The notes under the pieces: generated by a model | Database searches by the model: none | What the model was told of the DNA's origin: nothing | What the model saw: the letters and a program-made list of their open reading frames with translations, nothing else | Position numbers and translations under genes: made by a program | NCBI GenBank assembly: GCA_030374805.1 | Contig: JARGSG010000006.1 | Coordinates: 496,001 to 560,000 of the forward strand | Direction of reading: 5' to 3' | Origin: Gracilaria gracilis | Lineage: Eukaryota; Rhodophyta; Florideophyceae; Gracilariales; Gracilariaceae | DNA: 64,000 nucleotides | In this document: positions 1-9,914 of the stretch, piece after piece | Position numbering within the stretch: position 1 is the first letter of the stretch | Layout: each line of letters begins with the position of its first letter

Positions 1-770
1 AGCTGTACCGTCGCTGGTGGGGTGTTGCGCTCGGACGGTTTCTGAGGTTGTACATGTGGGATGCACGGCCTGAGCTACCGCCCAGCGGGCGTGACGGGAA
101 TACGTGTTGCACGGATACCCAGGAGGCGATGCCACCAGCATTGCTGTATTTACTAGATATATTTGATACTTTATTTGGCCGGCGCGCCCACTGTCAGAGG
201 CCGCGCCGAGCCCACTACTTAGTAGGTTGAGCAATGCTCCCTCAGTAAATCACCCTTGTCAAGCAAGGGCTTCCTGGCTCTAACTATCACGCCTTCGCTG
301 ACTGTTCACCTCCAAGTGGAGAGACAACCGCATTTTTCACGTATAGTTACCCACCCTTGTGGGGCTGGGAGTTCTACCACTGCACTTGTGTGTCGTCCCG
401 AATACTGTCGTACCCCAGTATTGTGTTTCGTTTGTGTGTTACGCACCTATCCCCACTCTTGTGGACCCCTTTGCCCTTTTTTGGGTTTGTTCTACTGCCC
501 ACTCTCACGTGGCTCGCCGTCCGAAATCGTGTCGTCGCCGTTCCACTCTTACGAGGCTCAGTCTTGAGATCGCTCTTTGCACGTGTCCCTACATGGTACT
601 CGGTCCGCACTGTACACTCCGACGCTCGTCGTGACGGTTTGACCTCGGTTTACACCCGGGTAGTCGTGTCATTCCCAGAGTGCTCCGTTCGCTGTGATAC
701 CTCCCCGAGAGGAAGATCCCGAACATCCTCGTGGCTGTTTCGCTTTTCCCTCCAAAGGCGTTGCACTACA
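1..770 (+). mobile_element. LTR, family A, plus orientation, left end outside window
   Basis: The right end is GGCGTTGCACTACA (757-770), identical to the right end of the complete LTR at 59574-60364. The reverse complement of 560-770 aligns with the start of that LTR, and 1-330 aligns in inverse orientation with about 20950-21190. From the length of the complete copy (791 bp) the left end should lie about 20 bp before the window. The sequence after 770 shows neither a clear polypurine tract nor a primer-binding site, so I cannot tell whether this is a solo LTR or one end of a full element. The many short ORFs here are not genes. Confidence 0.75.
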
Positions 771-772
771 AT

Positions 773-1028
773 GGAAGCTCTAGGGCAGAGCACAATTTCT
801 GGAACTCATTTTTCGTAAAATTGGTCATGCGGAGCACGGTTTCGGATCCCCCATTGAGAAGAAATGCATCATATATTGAACTATCGGAATCAGTTTATTC
901 ATCACTGTCGGAATGTTTGGCTCGATGCCGAATTGATCCAGGTTTTCTTCACGCGCAATCTGAGCTTCTGTTAATAGTTGAAGAGCCTGCTTTGTCTCCT
1001 GGGGTGAGAGCGGTTCTACTTGGGACAT
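773..1028 (-). pseudogene. N-terminal part of a transposase-like gene cut off by the LTR
   Basis: A minus-strand ORF starts at 1028 (MSQVEPLSPQET...) with an acidic N-terminus. After a frame change near 915 it continues as a stretch reading SSIYDAFLLNGGSETVLRM followed by TNFTKNEFQKL. The second part resembles the region in front of the catalytic domain in algal PIF/Harbinger-type transposases, where a phrase like 'MTNF..EF..L' is common (family knowledge, from memory). The similarity stops exactly where the LTR begins at 770, so the LTR probably inserted into this gene. One in-frame stop and the frame change make it a pseudogene. The family assignment is tentative. Confidence 0.35.
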
Positions 1029-2132
1029 TTTGTGATAGAATGCGTAGAAGACTGGTGGTGCAGTGTTGTGGTTTTTGTTTCTCTGGAGGCAAGAAGTTGT
1101 CTACTATCTTGGTGTAACTTTTTTTAAACGTGATTTTCATCCGATGGAGAAAATTGTCTGTTTTACATATCATTACAAAATATCGTAATCGGTGTCTTGA
1201 GGTCTAATCATAGAACGTAAAGAAGAATAATTCATGCTGTGAAACCTGTGTTTTGTAGCCGTAGAAAAGCAAGGATATGCTACATCAAAATTCAGGGGTG
1301 TGGTGCTCAATTCGGCACTGTTACAAACTGATTTTGGCCAGCACAATTCAGTCTGTTTATGGCAATTAGAATGAATTGTTGCAATTAGATTGCATATGTA
1401 GACTTATTCAGTGCGTAAAAGGGCAGTTTTTGCGTAGTTTCTTGGGAGTCCAAGATTTGAGATTGTAACTACGTACTGAATTTAGGACATAGTACAAGAT
1501 CTTGTGGTGTAAGTTGTCTTATTTAGGATTCTATGAAGCCACTTTCACTATTTATATTCTATGCAAAAACGCAGACATTCCCTGACTTGGTATACCACTT
1601 ATATGATCTATCAAGAAACTGATTAATTGCGTTAGTTACTATAAACTTCGTAAAAAGTCTATTGAGAAGAAACGTAAAAGGGAGAAAGAAGATCAAAGCC
1701 TCATACAATGAAACTCGACTTATATCTGTTCTCATCTGTATGGAAATCTCGTTACACTTTCGGTGTCCCTAAGAACAGTTTCAAACTTTTATCTACCAAC
1801 CTTTGAATTCAGCAGTGAAGAGCATAAATTTCTGGTGATAGTTTAATAATTGGGACCCTTCAAACTGAAAACCATTATTCGACAACAACTATTTTACTTT
1901 TGAAATTAAACGTCCTTGCTCACCAAGCAATTTTGAAAGGTTTTGGTTTGCTCTGCAACGCCTCCGAAGTTCAAGGAGTGATTGATATACTACAAAAGAA
2001 GTATATTTTTACTGTTCTTGTCAGATCACAGTACCTTTTATAAACAAATTCAAAAATCATTTGCTCATAGCAACTTTAATTCTGTTCAAGACCTCTGATT
2101 TTGAAAAGTGGCTCTCCATTCTCAATTGAAAG
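1029..2132. other. Gene-free AT-rich stretch
   Basis: I see no credible coding region, RNA gene or repeat here. It separates the truncated transposase start from the Harbinger relic. Confidence 0.5.
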
Positions 2133-2987
2133 TTAAGTGAGATTAGCCACCGCATGGAAGCATGCTGAATGCAAAGATCGGTGATGGCGCAATCGAGAGG
2201 ACAGAACGTTGAACTGTTTCATCCTTTTATTTGCTGATTCGTGTCGAGCCCGTATAAGAGCAAATATACGATTTCCTTCGCTAGTTTTCCCATTCTTGAG
2301 ACACACGAGGTCGGGGCATCCTCCATCAGCAATAACGACTTCTTCATCAAGTAAACACTTCTTCAATTCTTCAAAAAAATCTTCAAATCTGAAAATAACC
2401 GGCAAGGGTATGGACTATTTGCCCATTCCAAATGTCCTCCACGTACACTGATTCCAAGTTCGTAGCGAAGACCACACCTATTAAATTTGTGAGAAAACCA
2501 CCGTAAACTAAATGGTATTGGTTTATTTATAGCAAAGTCGCTGCCATCCACAGAAACTGAAAATATTCTTCTCTTGCAGACCTTGGCTCAATCTGGCTCC
2601 CCATTTCAACTGAAAAAGCAAATGTTAGAATGCACGCAAAGGTTTGATCGAAATTATTGAAAAACATACCACCTTCAAGTCTGCTAATGCGTGTACTACA
2701 ATCCAGACCCATTTTTGAAGGGTTTTCTCTGAAACGTTCGCAATTCTGCTAATGACATCCTCTGAGCTATAACTTTTGAGAAATAGCAACGCCCAAAGAA
2801 AGTGAATAGGTCGATATGCTGGGATGCTTTGGAACATTTGTTTCCATGTCTGAAAACATATGAATACTGATAATCCAAGAAGCGCTCGGAACCGTTTGGA
2901 CTCTTGTTGCTTCGCTCCATGAGGGTCGGCTCTTGTGAATGGGCGGCTGAGCTCCCGAAAGAGAACCTCAAGCCGACGGTTCTCCAT
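2133..2987 (-). pseudogene. PIF/Harbinger-type transposase, one intron, frameshifted
   Basis: DDE transposase of the DDE_Tnp_4 type, which cuts and reinserts its own transposon DNA in the nucleus. Exon 1 (2987-2670) holds the N-terminal alpha-helical part ending in WVWIVVHALADLKV. A 60-nt intron (2610-2669; GTATGT...TTTTTCAG on the minus strand) follows. Exon 2 carries the first Asp in VDGSDF, a conserved WFSHKFN..GLRYELG stretch, the second Asp in VIADGGC and the Glu in RARHES followed by KRMKQFNVL. The usual FHAVANLT end closes the protein. The reading frame breaks once, in a run of six T near 2375, so the copy is inactive unless that is an assembly error. No terminal repeats were found. 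The start is uncertain; Met at 2987 is the first that fits. Confidence 0.8.
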
Positions 2988-4026
2988 GAAAAATAATAGA
3001 ATAGTGCATGCTCATGACCTTCCCGAGTGTTTGAAATAACTTGAGCATGCATTTACATTAGAGTTCGAGAAGAAGTTTCGTTCTATATTTATCATGGATT
3101 CTGCGCCGACTTATATTGACTGTAAACTTTGTTTAGGATTCCTTGAAGCGGGGGAACGACTTGGTTATGTGGCATTAGTATATAGCTGTACTAAATTGAT
3201 TCGATGATATTGTAAGGTTGGTATGCTTCAATCAACAATTGCATCTTTAATTCATGGATTCAGTGAAGCTGCAGAACTCTGACAGTCGATGTCACTGACA
3301 GTCTGGAAGCGCCGTACTTTTCCCGGCTCAAGGATGGTGATATGTTCTTCTAGAGTAGAACATTTCCCGCTGGTATCTGGTTTTGGTACGGTATAGTCTT
3401 CATGTCCCCTTTGCGAAACGATGATTAAACATCGTAGAATGTGAAAAGGTATGAATGCAAAGCAAAATATGCATGTACTGTGGTCAGTAGTGAACCGAAA
3501 CATGGTATAAATCTTCTTACAAATCGTCCTTATATCGACATCACCGCTATATAGCGGTGTTTAGTCTCTACAAATCTTCATGAATTGTTGAGGTAGACTG
3601 TTATATTGTTTGGACATATTCTAAGGTGCCTCGACAGAATCTGAGTACTACATTACCAGAACAATTAACTTCTACTAAGGGCTGGAAAACTATGGTCTAC
3701 TTTTCTACTTGTCGATGAAGAACGATATCTCAAATAACGCTTCTGTGAATATGAAGTTGCATCGAAAACAATGCGTAAGACTAGTATGGATGTAAGGGCA
3801 ATATTGCTCTTACTATACACTAAAATGGAGAAGATCTGAATGAGAGTGATACGACGATGCAGAATGACGCGTCAAGTTGTTCGCTGTATTCGTGGTCTAC
3901 TGCCTGTGATTAACATATATTTAACATGAGACGCTACTAGTTTGATGTAATTAAGTTCAAATTGATTATGCCAGGGAATTGCGGGAGTTCGCTAATTTTA
4001 GATTGTTATTGATAGAGTGATTGTCA
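2988..4026. other. Gene-free stretch
   Basis: No convincing gene. The short ORF at 3252-3503 on the minus strand has no recognisable features and ordinary length for chance. Confidence 0.45.
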
Positions 4027-4290
4027 TCGTCTGTGTTCTGCAAAGTGGAATACTGGGTGCTTTGTGTGGAATAGTTGCTAGTTTTAGGCGTTCTCTGGGG
4101 GCGCGCTGGGGTGGCAGAGGCTGGCACTAAAAGAATTAACAAATTTTGGAATATTGTACTCCATGTCGCGCAGTTTAATGCTAGGGTCTCCTAGTATTTC
4201 GAGAGGTTCGACTCGCAACCCACCCCAACTACATTCTTTTCCACGACCCTCTCCAAATTTTCCATCTGTGCTAGTTCTAATTTCCATTTC
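4027..4290 (+). repeat. Dispersed short repeat, copy 1
   Basis: The segment starting with CATCGTCTGTGTTCTGCAAA is found in inverse orientation at about 15290-15530. Both copies share that 20-mer exactly, then TTGCTAGTTTTnGGCG and a looser match containing AATTTTGG/AATTTGG. It is probably a MITE or a fragment of a larger element. Termini and target duplication were not resolved. Confidence 0.45.
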
Positions 4291-4410
4291 GCCCGAAAAT
4301 GCGAAGCAATTGCCAACCCATCCACCCTAAGACATCCGCCCATTCCTTCCCATCTCCACCTCCACTCAACAACGCCACTCCCTTACCATACTTTAGTCGA
4401 TTTTCGCACC

Positions 4411-5421
4411 TCACGCGTTCGGATCCTGCGTTTCCGTCTCCTCAAACGTCATCTCGTGGAAGTTCCGCGGGCAGCTCTCCCCATTCTCGTACATCCTCCT
4501 CGCCCCAGAACGGCTCCCCATACCACCCATCCTCCGCTCCCTCTGCTCTTCCAGTATGCGTGCCGCCGTCTGCACCGCATGCGCCGCGCTTCGAAACCCA
4601 GTCAACGTTGCAACTCGCAGCCCCGGCCGCACCTCCTCTCCTGTCACCTTTTCTCCCTCCTTGCGTCTCTTCTTCAAGCGACTACCCACTTCCTTAGTCT
4701 TTGGCGTCACAGGCGATCCCTTCTCAACCTTAATTCCCCCCTTGGCGCAACTTCCTCCCACCTCCCCTCCTGTCCCCGTCAGTATCCCCTTCACCTCCAC
4801 CAACAACAACCGCGCTTTTTCCTCCTCTCCAATCTGCATCTTCAGCATCTCCAACCTCCCCTTCAGCATCACATTTTCCTCTCTCAGCTCCCGTGTCTCC
4901 TTCCCTACGCATTCCACCATCCCATCCGCATGACGACCCATCTCCATTCCCAGCACCTTCAAACCATTCCGCAAATTAGATATTGCTTCCAATGACACCC
5001 CATTCTCCTCCTCACTCAACACCACCCCTCCCATCCTCTCCACACTCTCCGCAATACAATCATCCATTCGCTCCTTCATCACAACTCCCAACAACCTCAC
5101 CCGCTCTTTCATTTCCCCCGTAAATTGCTCTTTCCTACCTTCCCCTCCACCTCCACCCTCCATGTGCTCCCCAATCCCGAACTGGATCAGGTGCACCGCC
5201 CCTTTTTTCCATATCCCATCCTTCTCCCCCTTCTTCTCCACCACCTTCGACTCCACATCCGCAGCCCCTGCCTTCGCCACAGCCACAGCCTCCTCCTCTC
5301 GCGACCCTCCGTCCACCCTCGCAACTTCGGCTACTTCCCGCTTCGCAGACGGCGTTCCTCCGATCTCCTTCCCTTCCAGGAACGCAAGAAGCTCCTCGTC
5401 CTTCACGTATCCGTCCGACAT
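4411..5421 (-). CDS. Hypothetical Lys/Glu-rich coiled-coil protein
   Basis: An open frame of 336 residues from the first ATG (MSDGYVKDEELL). The frame is open further upstream to 5517 but has no earlier ATG. The chain is rich in Glu, Lys, Gly and Arg. A central region (about residues 165-225) has heptad-like spacing of Leu, Met and Glu (ETRELREENVMLKGRLEML) typical of a coiled coil. It is followed by a basic stretch with RLKKRRKEGEK that could act as a nuclear localisation signal. I recognise no catalytic domain and no transposon motif. Base composition is strongly asymmetric (plus strand C-rich), which also creates long false ORFs on the opposite strand. It could be a chromatin-associated host protein or a transposon accessory protein; no neighbour decides between these. 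Confidence 0.5.
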   Translation of the reverse strand: MSDGYVKDEELLAFLEGKEIGGTPSAKREVAEVARVDGGSREEEAVAVAKAGAADVESKVVEKKGEKDGIWKKGAVHLIQFGIGEHMEGGGGGEGRKEQFTGEMKERVRLLGVVMKERMDDCIAESVERMGGVVLSEEENGVSLEAISNLRNGLKVLGMEMGRHADGMVECVGKETRELREENVMLKGRLEMLKMQIGEEEKARLLLVEVKGILTGTGGEVGGSCAKGGIKVEKGSPVTPKTKEVGSRLKKRRKEGEKVTGEEVRPGLRVATLTGFRSAAHAVQTAARILEEQRERRMGGMGSRSGARRMYENGESCPRNFHEMTFEETETQDPNA

Positions 5422-5820
5422 TTTAGAAAAGCCAAAAGCGTCACCGAAAGCAAGAATTCGGTGCCATACGGTGCAATCGACGCCGTCCTCGTTTTCCGTG
5501 CCACTGCCTATGCGCACGGCCTATATCTGAAACCATAACTTACCCCTTTCTGTTCCGACCAGTTTCGTGCCAAAATCGTCACTGTACTGTACGCCTCGCC
5601 AGCACTCATGACTCCCGGGCCGTAGTGAGGACAACAGAACCTGCGTAGGCTACTAAAGAATGTAGTACAGGGGGCTGTGAAACAGACCCGAACGGGAGTT
5701 AGTTGTACATGGCTGCGATGTTTCTGCAAACGCGATATCCAGTAGTAGTAGCACGTGTGCCCCGGATACAGATATTCGGGACCGACCAGGGCGGCAGGGC
5801 AAAAAAAATTTTAATTTTTT
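5422..5820. other. Intergenic stretch
   Basis: Upstream of the coiled-coil ORF. No gene recognised. It ends in a run of A/T just before the first palindrome unit. Confidence 0.4.
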
Positions 5821-5894
5821 GGACAGCGAACTGATGTGCAGTGGCGCTTCATCAGTGCACTGATGAAGCGCCGCGACACCCGGGTCCGCTGTCC
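5821..5894 (-). repeat. Palindromic hairpin unit, single inverted copy
   Basis: A 74-bp unit with ends GGACAGCG / CGCTGTCC and a central perfect palindrome of 30 bp (GGCGCTTCATCAGTG and its reverse complement, with no loop). Compared with the three units at 6813-7154 this copy lies in the opposite orientation: its left half reads ACTGATGTGCAGT and its right half CGACACCCGGGTCC, the reverse of the others. See the array entry. Confidence 0.8.
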
Positions 5895-6384
5895 GGGCGG
5901 TGATCTAGACCAACGGACCTGGATGCGTTTGGAGGGATTGAAAACCACCCTAACACACTAACTTAGGGTGTTTCCAGAGCATCCGCAGCAATGCTCACTA
6001 TACTAACGTGACTAATAAATGCAGCCCCATAAGTGTCTTACTAGGCTCAAAGTCCCCGTGAAGAAGGATTTAACTTCATGGGAGCCTATTCTGTAAAGGA
6101 ATGACTTATATGATGTTTGCGCACGAGCATTCGTGCGTGACAGTAGTCTGTAGAGATGCGCGTGTTTCGCCTACGGCTATACAGCGATATGTATCAAGCG
6201 GACGGTGTCCGCGCCAGACAGTCGCCCCTGTGACGTTAGTATAGAATTGAAACAACTCTATTACTATATATAGTTATATTATTACTTGGATTTTAGAAAA
6301 ACCAATATCTTGGTGGAAGAGTAAAAGTTTCATTCCCTTAGGGAAAGGTTCGTACTACACTATTCGGAAAACACGACGACTGGG

Positions 6385-6775
6385 GAATGGCCAGGAGTGC
6401 AATGGCGCTTCATAGTTGCATCCATGAACCACAATTCACCTCGGTCTACCGTCTACCGCGTCAATGCACAGTAGCGGGTCGCACAACGGGTTCCCTGGTC
6501 GACACGCCGACAAACCCGACGTACAAGAACTCCAGCTTTATCTTCCATGGCGCGCGGAGAGGGGATCAAGAGAAATTGGCACTTCATCTATGGCAGGTGA
6601 TACGTCAAAGAGATGTTAAGGAAAGCTTGAAGACTCGAGAGACACGGAACTAAATAAATGTGGAGATATACGAGATGTTACTAATAAGAACAAGTAGGAC
6701 AGTAGACTGGGGTCTCATTGCGCTTCATCGCTGCGCCGATGGAGCGCCACGCCACCCCGGACGGCTACCCAAAAA
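6385..6775. repeat. Degenerate palindrome units
   Basis: Two weakened relatives of the hairpin unit: GGCGCTTCATAGTTGCATCCATGAA near 6403, and TGCGCTTCATCGCTGCGCCGATGGAGCGCC near 6720-6750. Both keep the CGCTTCAT core but have lost perfect symmetry and the flanking ACAGCG ends. Between them lies about 250 bp with nothing recognised. Confidence 0.55.
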
Positions 6776-6812
6776 AGATTATATAATTCCAATTAATTAA
6801 AACGACAGCCTG

Positions 6813-7200
6813 GGACAGCGGACCCCGGTGTCGTTGCGCTTCATCAGTGCACTGATGAAGCGCCACTGCACATCGGTTCGCTGTCCCAACGCCCCGTGTG
6901 TGGCAACCTGTGGTAGTGGCATACGTGGCACCACCGGCGTGCCGTTGGCAGCGGACCCAGTTGTCGTGGCGCTTCATCAGTGCACTGATGAAGTGCCACT
7001 GCACATCGGTCCGCTGTCCCAACGCCCCGTGTATGGCAAATCTGTGGTAGTAGCATATGTGGCATCACTAGCGCGCCGATGACAGCGGACCCGGGTGTCG
7101 TGGCGCTTCATCGGTGCACCGATGAAGCGCCAAGTCACCTTGGTCCGCTGTCCCAACGCGCTGTTTCTGGCAAACCTGTGTTAATAGCATACGTGGCCCC
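6813..7200 (+). repeat. Tandem array of about 134-bp units, each with a 30-bp palindrome
   Basis: Three consecutive units start at about 6813, 6949 and 7081. Each has a hairpin part (ends GGACAGCGGACC and GGTCCGCTGTCCC) with the core GCGCTTCATCAGTGCACTGATGAAGCGC, and a roughly 60-bp spacer beginning AACGCCCCGTGT. The third unit carries GGTGCACC instead of AGTGCACT at the centre: one change on each side, so symmetry is kept. The second unit has a single break (GAAGTGCC). The last spacer is cut short at about 7200 where a SET-domain fragment begins. The short ORFs on both strands here only reflect the symmetry. Confidence 0.85.
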
Positions 7201-7205
7201 AGAGA

Positions 7206-7313
7206 CAGATAGAAGTTGGTGAGGAGCTCTATGTCAGTTATGGTGCGGAGTACAATTGGAAGTGGGTCACTCTTGAGCCCGCTGAGGACGAGGAGTGGTT
7301 GCGAGGTCTATAG
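7206..7313 (+). pseudogene. C-terminal fragment of a SET-domain protein
   Basis: The plus strand reads QIEVGEELYVSYGAEY, then NWKWVTLEPAEDEEWLRGL and a stop. 'GEEL.vsYG..Y' is the conserved end of the SET domain, the lysine methyltransferase fold in which the final Tyr helps bind the methyl-group donor and the substrate lysine. Only about 35 residues remain. The upstream part is missing and is replaced directly by the palindrome array, so this is a broken gene fragment, either a host SET gene or a copy captured by a transposon. Confidence 0.55.
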
Positions 7314-7533
7314 GCAACTCCCTTTGTGTAGCTGCACGATTTGTAGCTTCCAACGATTTACACAGATTCTGTAAACTGACCGTTATTGATTCCGCTATTC
7401 CATTCATCATACTCCCTTCCGTGTCCAACCATCCTCGCTCTTTCACACCGTTCTCCAAATCCCCTTTAATCTCCAATCTCTTTGTCTTCCTTGTTTTCTT
7501 TTCTCAACTTGGGCATTGGTATCAATTAACAAC

Positions 7534-9828
7534 ATGGTGGACAATGCAAGAACGCGGGACACCCAGTTGCACAAGGAGCCCGTAGAGAAAAAGAAGAAAC
7601 TTGGTGAGGATAACAGAGGTTCAACACGAGAGGCTGTTAAAACAACGCCACGTCAATCACCAGCAGCGAAGGCCAAACACGGGCCTAATCCCACCGTCGG
7701 TCACCGCCATTCTCGGCGCAAAGGTACCTCTGAGAACACTAGCGATGTACGTCAAAATAAACCATCGCCGAGCTCTCCAACGCGTTCCACTGGCAACGTA
7801 GAACAATATCCCAACTCCGAAGAAATTTCACCGGTTCCGAAAGCTCGAGAACCGGCAGGTCCGTTGACAAGGGATATTGTGGAAAAGGTTCGAGTTTCAT
7901 AAGAGGAACAAGAGAATGTCCGTGTCTCTGAACTGGAAAGTAGTCCCACTGCAAGAGACCTATAACGGAGTGTGGGCGATCCTACAACCACTCCACGGCA
8001 ATCACCATTTTCGACGCGAAGGGCATCTACAGTTGCCTTGAAGCCCCGACGGGTAGTAATACAGCGTGTGGGAAGGGTAAATCCTTGGAACTCGAATTTG
8101 TCAGCGCGAAAAAGACTCAGAGAGGATAACTCTGAGCGGCGTGTGGCTGACACTGTGGACAATGCGGATAATGCAGGGGATGAAATAACTCCAGTATATC
8201 GTGCAATGAAGAGGACTCTAACCTCTACTGTTCCACGAAGAACAGAAGTAGATGGAGTACAGGGAACAAGGGAGGTACATGAAGTGGAGCAGAAGGAGGA
8301 AGAAGACAGGGGAACTGTCGAGAAAGAAATCACGTCTTCTGTAAACCACAGAGATTTGCTGAAAGAAATCAATAGATTGAAAGCAAAGGTGAAGAAGTTG
8401 GAGGAGGACTTGATGATACGGGGAATCCTTGTAAAGGTTGCGCAAGAGCAAATCACAGCATTGAAGACTAAGCTTGAGGAGAAAGAACTGGTGATTGAAG
8501 GTTTACGTGGTGCATTGAAGCAGGAGGGCAGTAAAACTTCCCGTACCGGTGAACCCGTACGAACCGGACGAAAAAAGCATCGAATCGCTGTAAGCGATGC
8601 GTTTCGAAAGGTTGCGCGAGCAGTGTATCACAATATGTTGACTTGGCGAGAGACCAGTGAACTGTGTTTTGAAGGTGAGAAACCTTCAAGGAATTGGATC
8701 AATCGAGCTGAGATATTGGAGGAAGCGACGGAGAATGGAGAAGAGATAATTGGAAACGAGGGGGATGGTGCCGCGATGGTTCCCAATAATCCTGTGGAGC
8801 TCCTCGCCAGTTTTGGAATCTTCACATCATCTGTTGAAGGGGGTGCGGATGCGCTGCTGAAGACTATGGTACAAAGTGAGTTGAAAGAAGTGAGTTGGGA
8901 AGGAATTAGACAAGCCTTTCTCACAGAAAGATGCATATTAGAAGTGTGTGCGGATATGTTTCTAAGGCAGGGAATGAAACAGACAATTAGTGATGTTGTG
9001 GGGGTGCGAAAGAGAAATAAAAGGGATAAATTGTCTTTGTTGTTGGGTTATGATCTAATATGGAGAAGAACGAAAGTGGTAGAAGAAAATGCCGATGAAG
9101 TTGAACAGCAGCTGAGGGAAGCACAAGAGAACATCTTGCGATTTGGTGCGAATGGAACCCCCACCACGGCATGGTAGAGGAAGGCACCGCTTGATCGTTT
9201 GAAGTATTCGAAGGCTAAGAATGACGGGGATGAAATGGATACGAACGACCAGAACTTGTTCTTCACAAACACGGTAGGCGTAGAAGTGTTGAAGTACTTC
9301 ATTTCGTATCATGTAGAGGATAAAGAGGAAGGGACATTAGTGGATGGCACGATACTGGCACTTGCACGCTTAGACGCATGGATTCTGACGGTTTTCACTC
9401 TTGTTACTGCTCAATCTCCGAGAGGTGGGCAAAGGAAGAAACAGTTCGCGAAGAAGTATGCGGAGTTATTACCTCTCTGTTTGAAAGAGTTGTTGGAAGA
9501 TGTTTGGCAACATGTACAGAGAGATTATTCCAACGAGTTCTATCACTATGGGAGTGCAGCACATGAATGGACTAGAGTGCTGGGGAATGGCATGAGGGAG
9601 GCTACGATAGCGTGTCGAATGCCCTCGAGCGGAAAGATATACCTAACGTTGCGTGAACGTTTCTTCGTTGAGAATGTGTGCAAGAGATTGGGATCAGTTA
9701 CAGATTGTTTTATCGGAGAGTGTGAGGAAAGGGACATGGATTTCAAGGAGATGGACATGCTGGGTTTTGGAAGTAGCACACTAGTGGGGAGAGGATTGCA
9801 ACGTGGTGTCAATGAACAAGAAGAATGA
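7534..9828 (+). pseudogene. Unrecognised coiled-coil protein gene with three in-frame stops
   Basis: One frame runs from ATG 7534 to the TGA at 9828 (about 765 codons) without any frameshift, but is crossed by TAA (7900-7902), TAA (about 7960) and TAG (9175-9177). The N-terminal third is polar and basic with two related phrases, TTPRQSP..., about 120 residues apart. The middle (about residues 270-330) is a strong coiled coil (LLKEINRLKAKVKKLEEDL). The C-terminal part is Trp-, Leu- and Glu-rich and globular in appearance. I do not recognise a family. It ends 86 bp before the stop of the convergent Plavaka-like gene, so the two may be the gene pair of one DNA transposon. Alternatively it is a dead host gene. 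Confidence 0.5.
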
Positions 9829-9914
9829 CTGGGAATCTTTTACTGTTCTACTTCTGTACGGGGTTCTTCGTGTTCAGTTGGGTTTTGAGCAGGCTCATGA
9901 TAAAACCTATTGAT

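Noticed and set aside
4299..5538. Long plus-strand ORFs rich in Pro, Ser and His (for example 4456-4995 and 5125-5538)
   Set aside because: They are antisense shadows of the Lys/Glu-rich minus-strand ORF, caused by its strong strand asymmetry.
5821..7200. CRISPR-like array
   Set aside because: Repeats with spacers are present, but units are 134 bp, spacers are alike, one unit is inverted and the context is eukaryotic.
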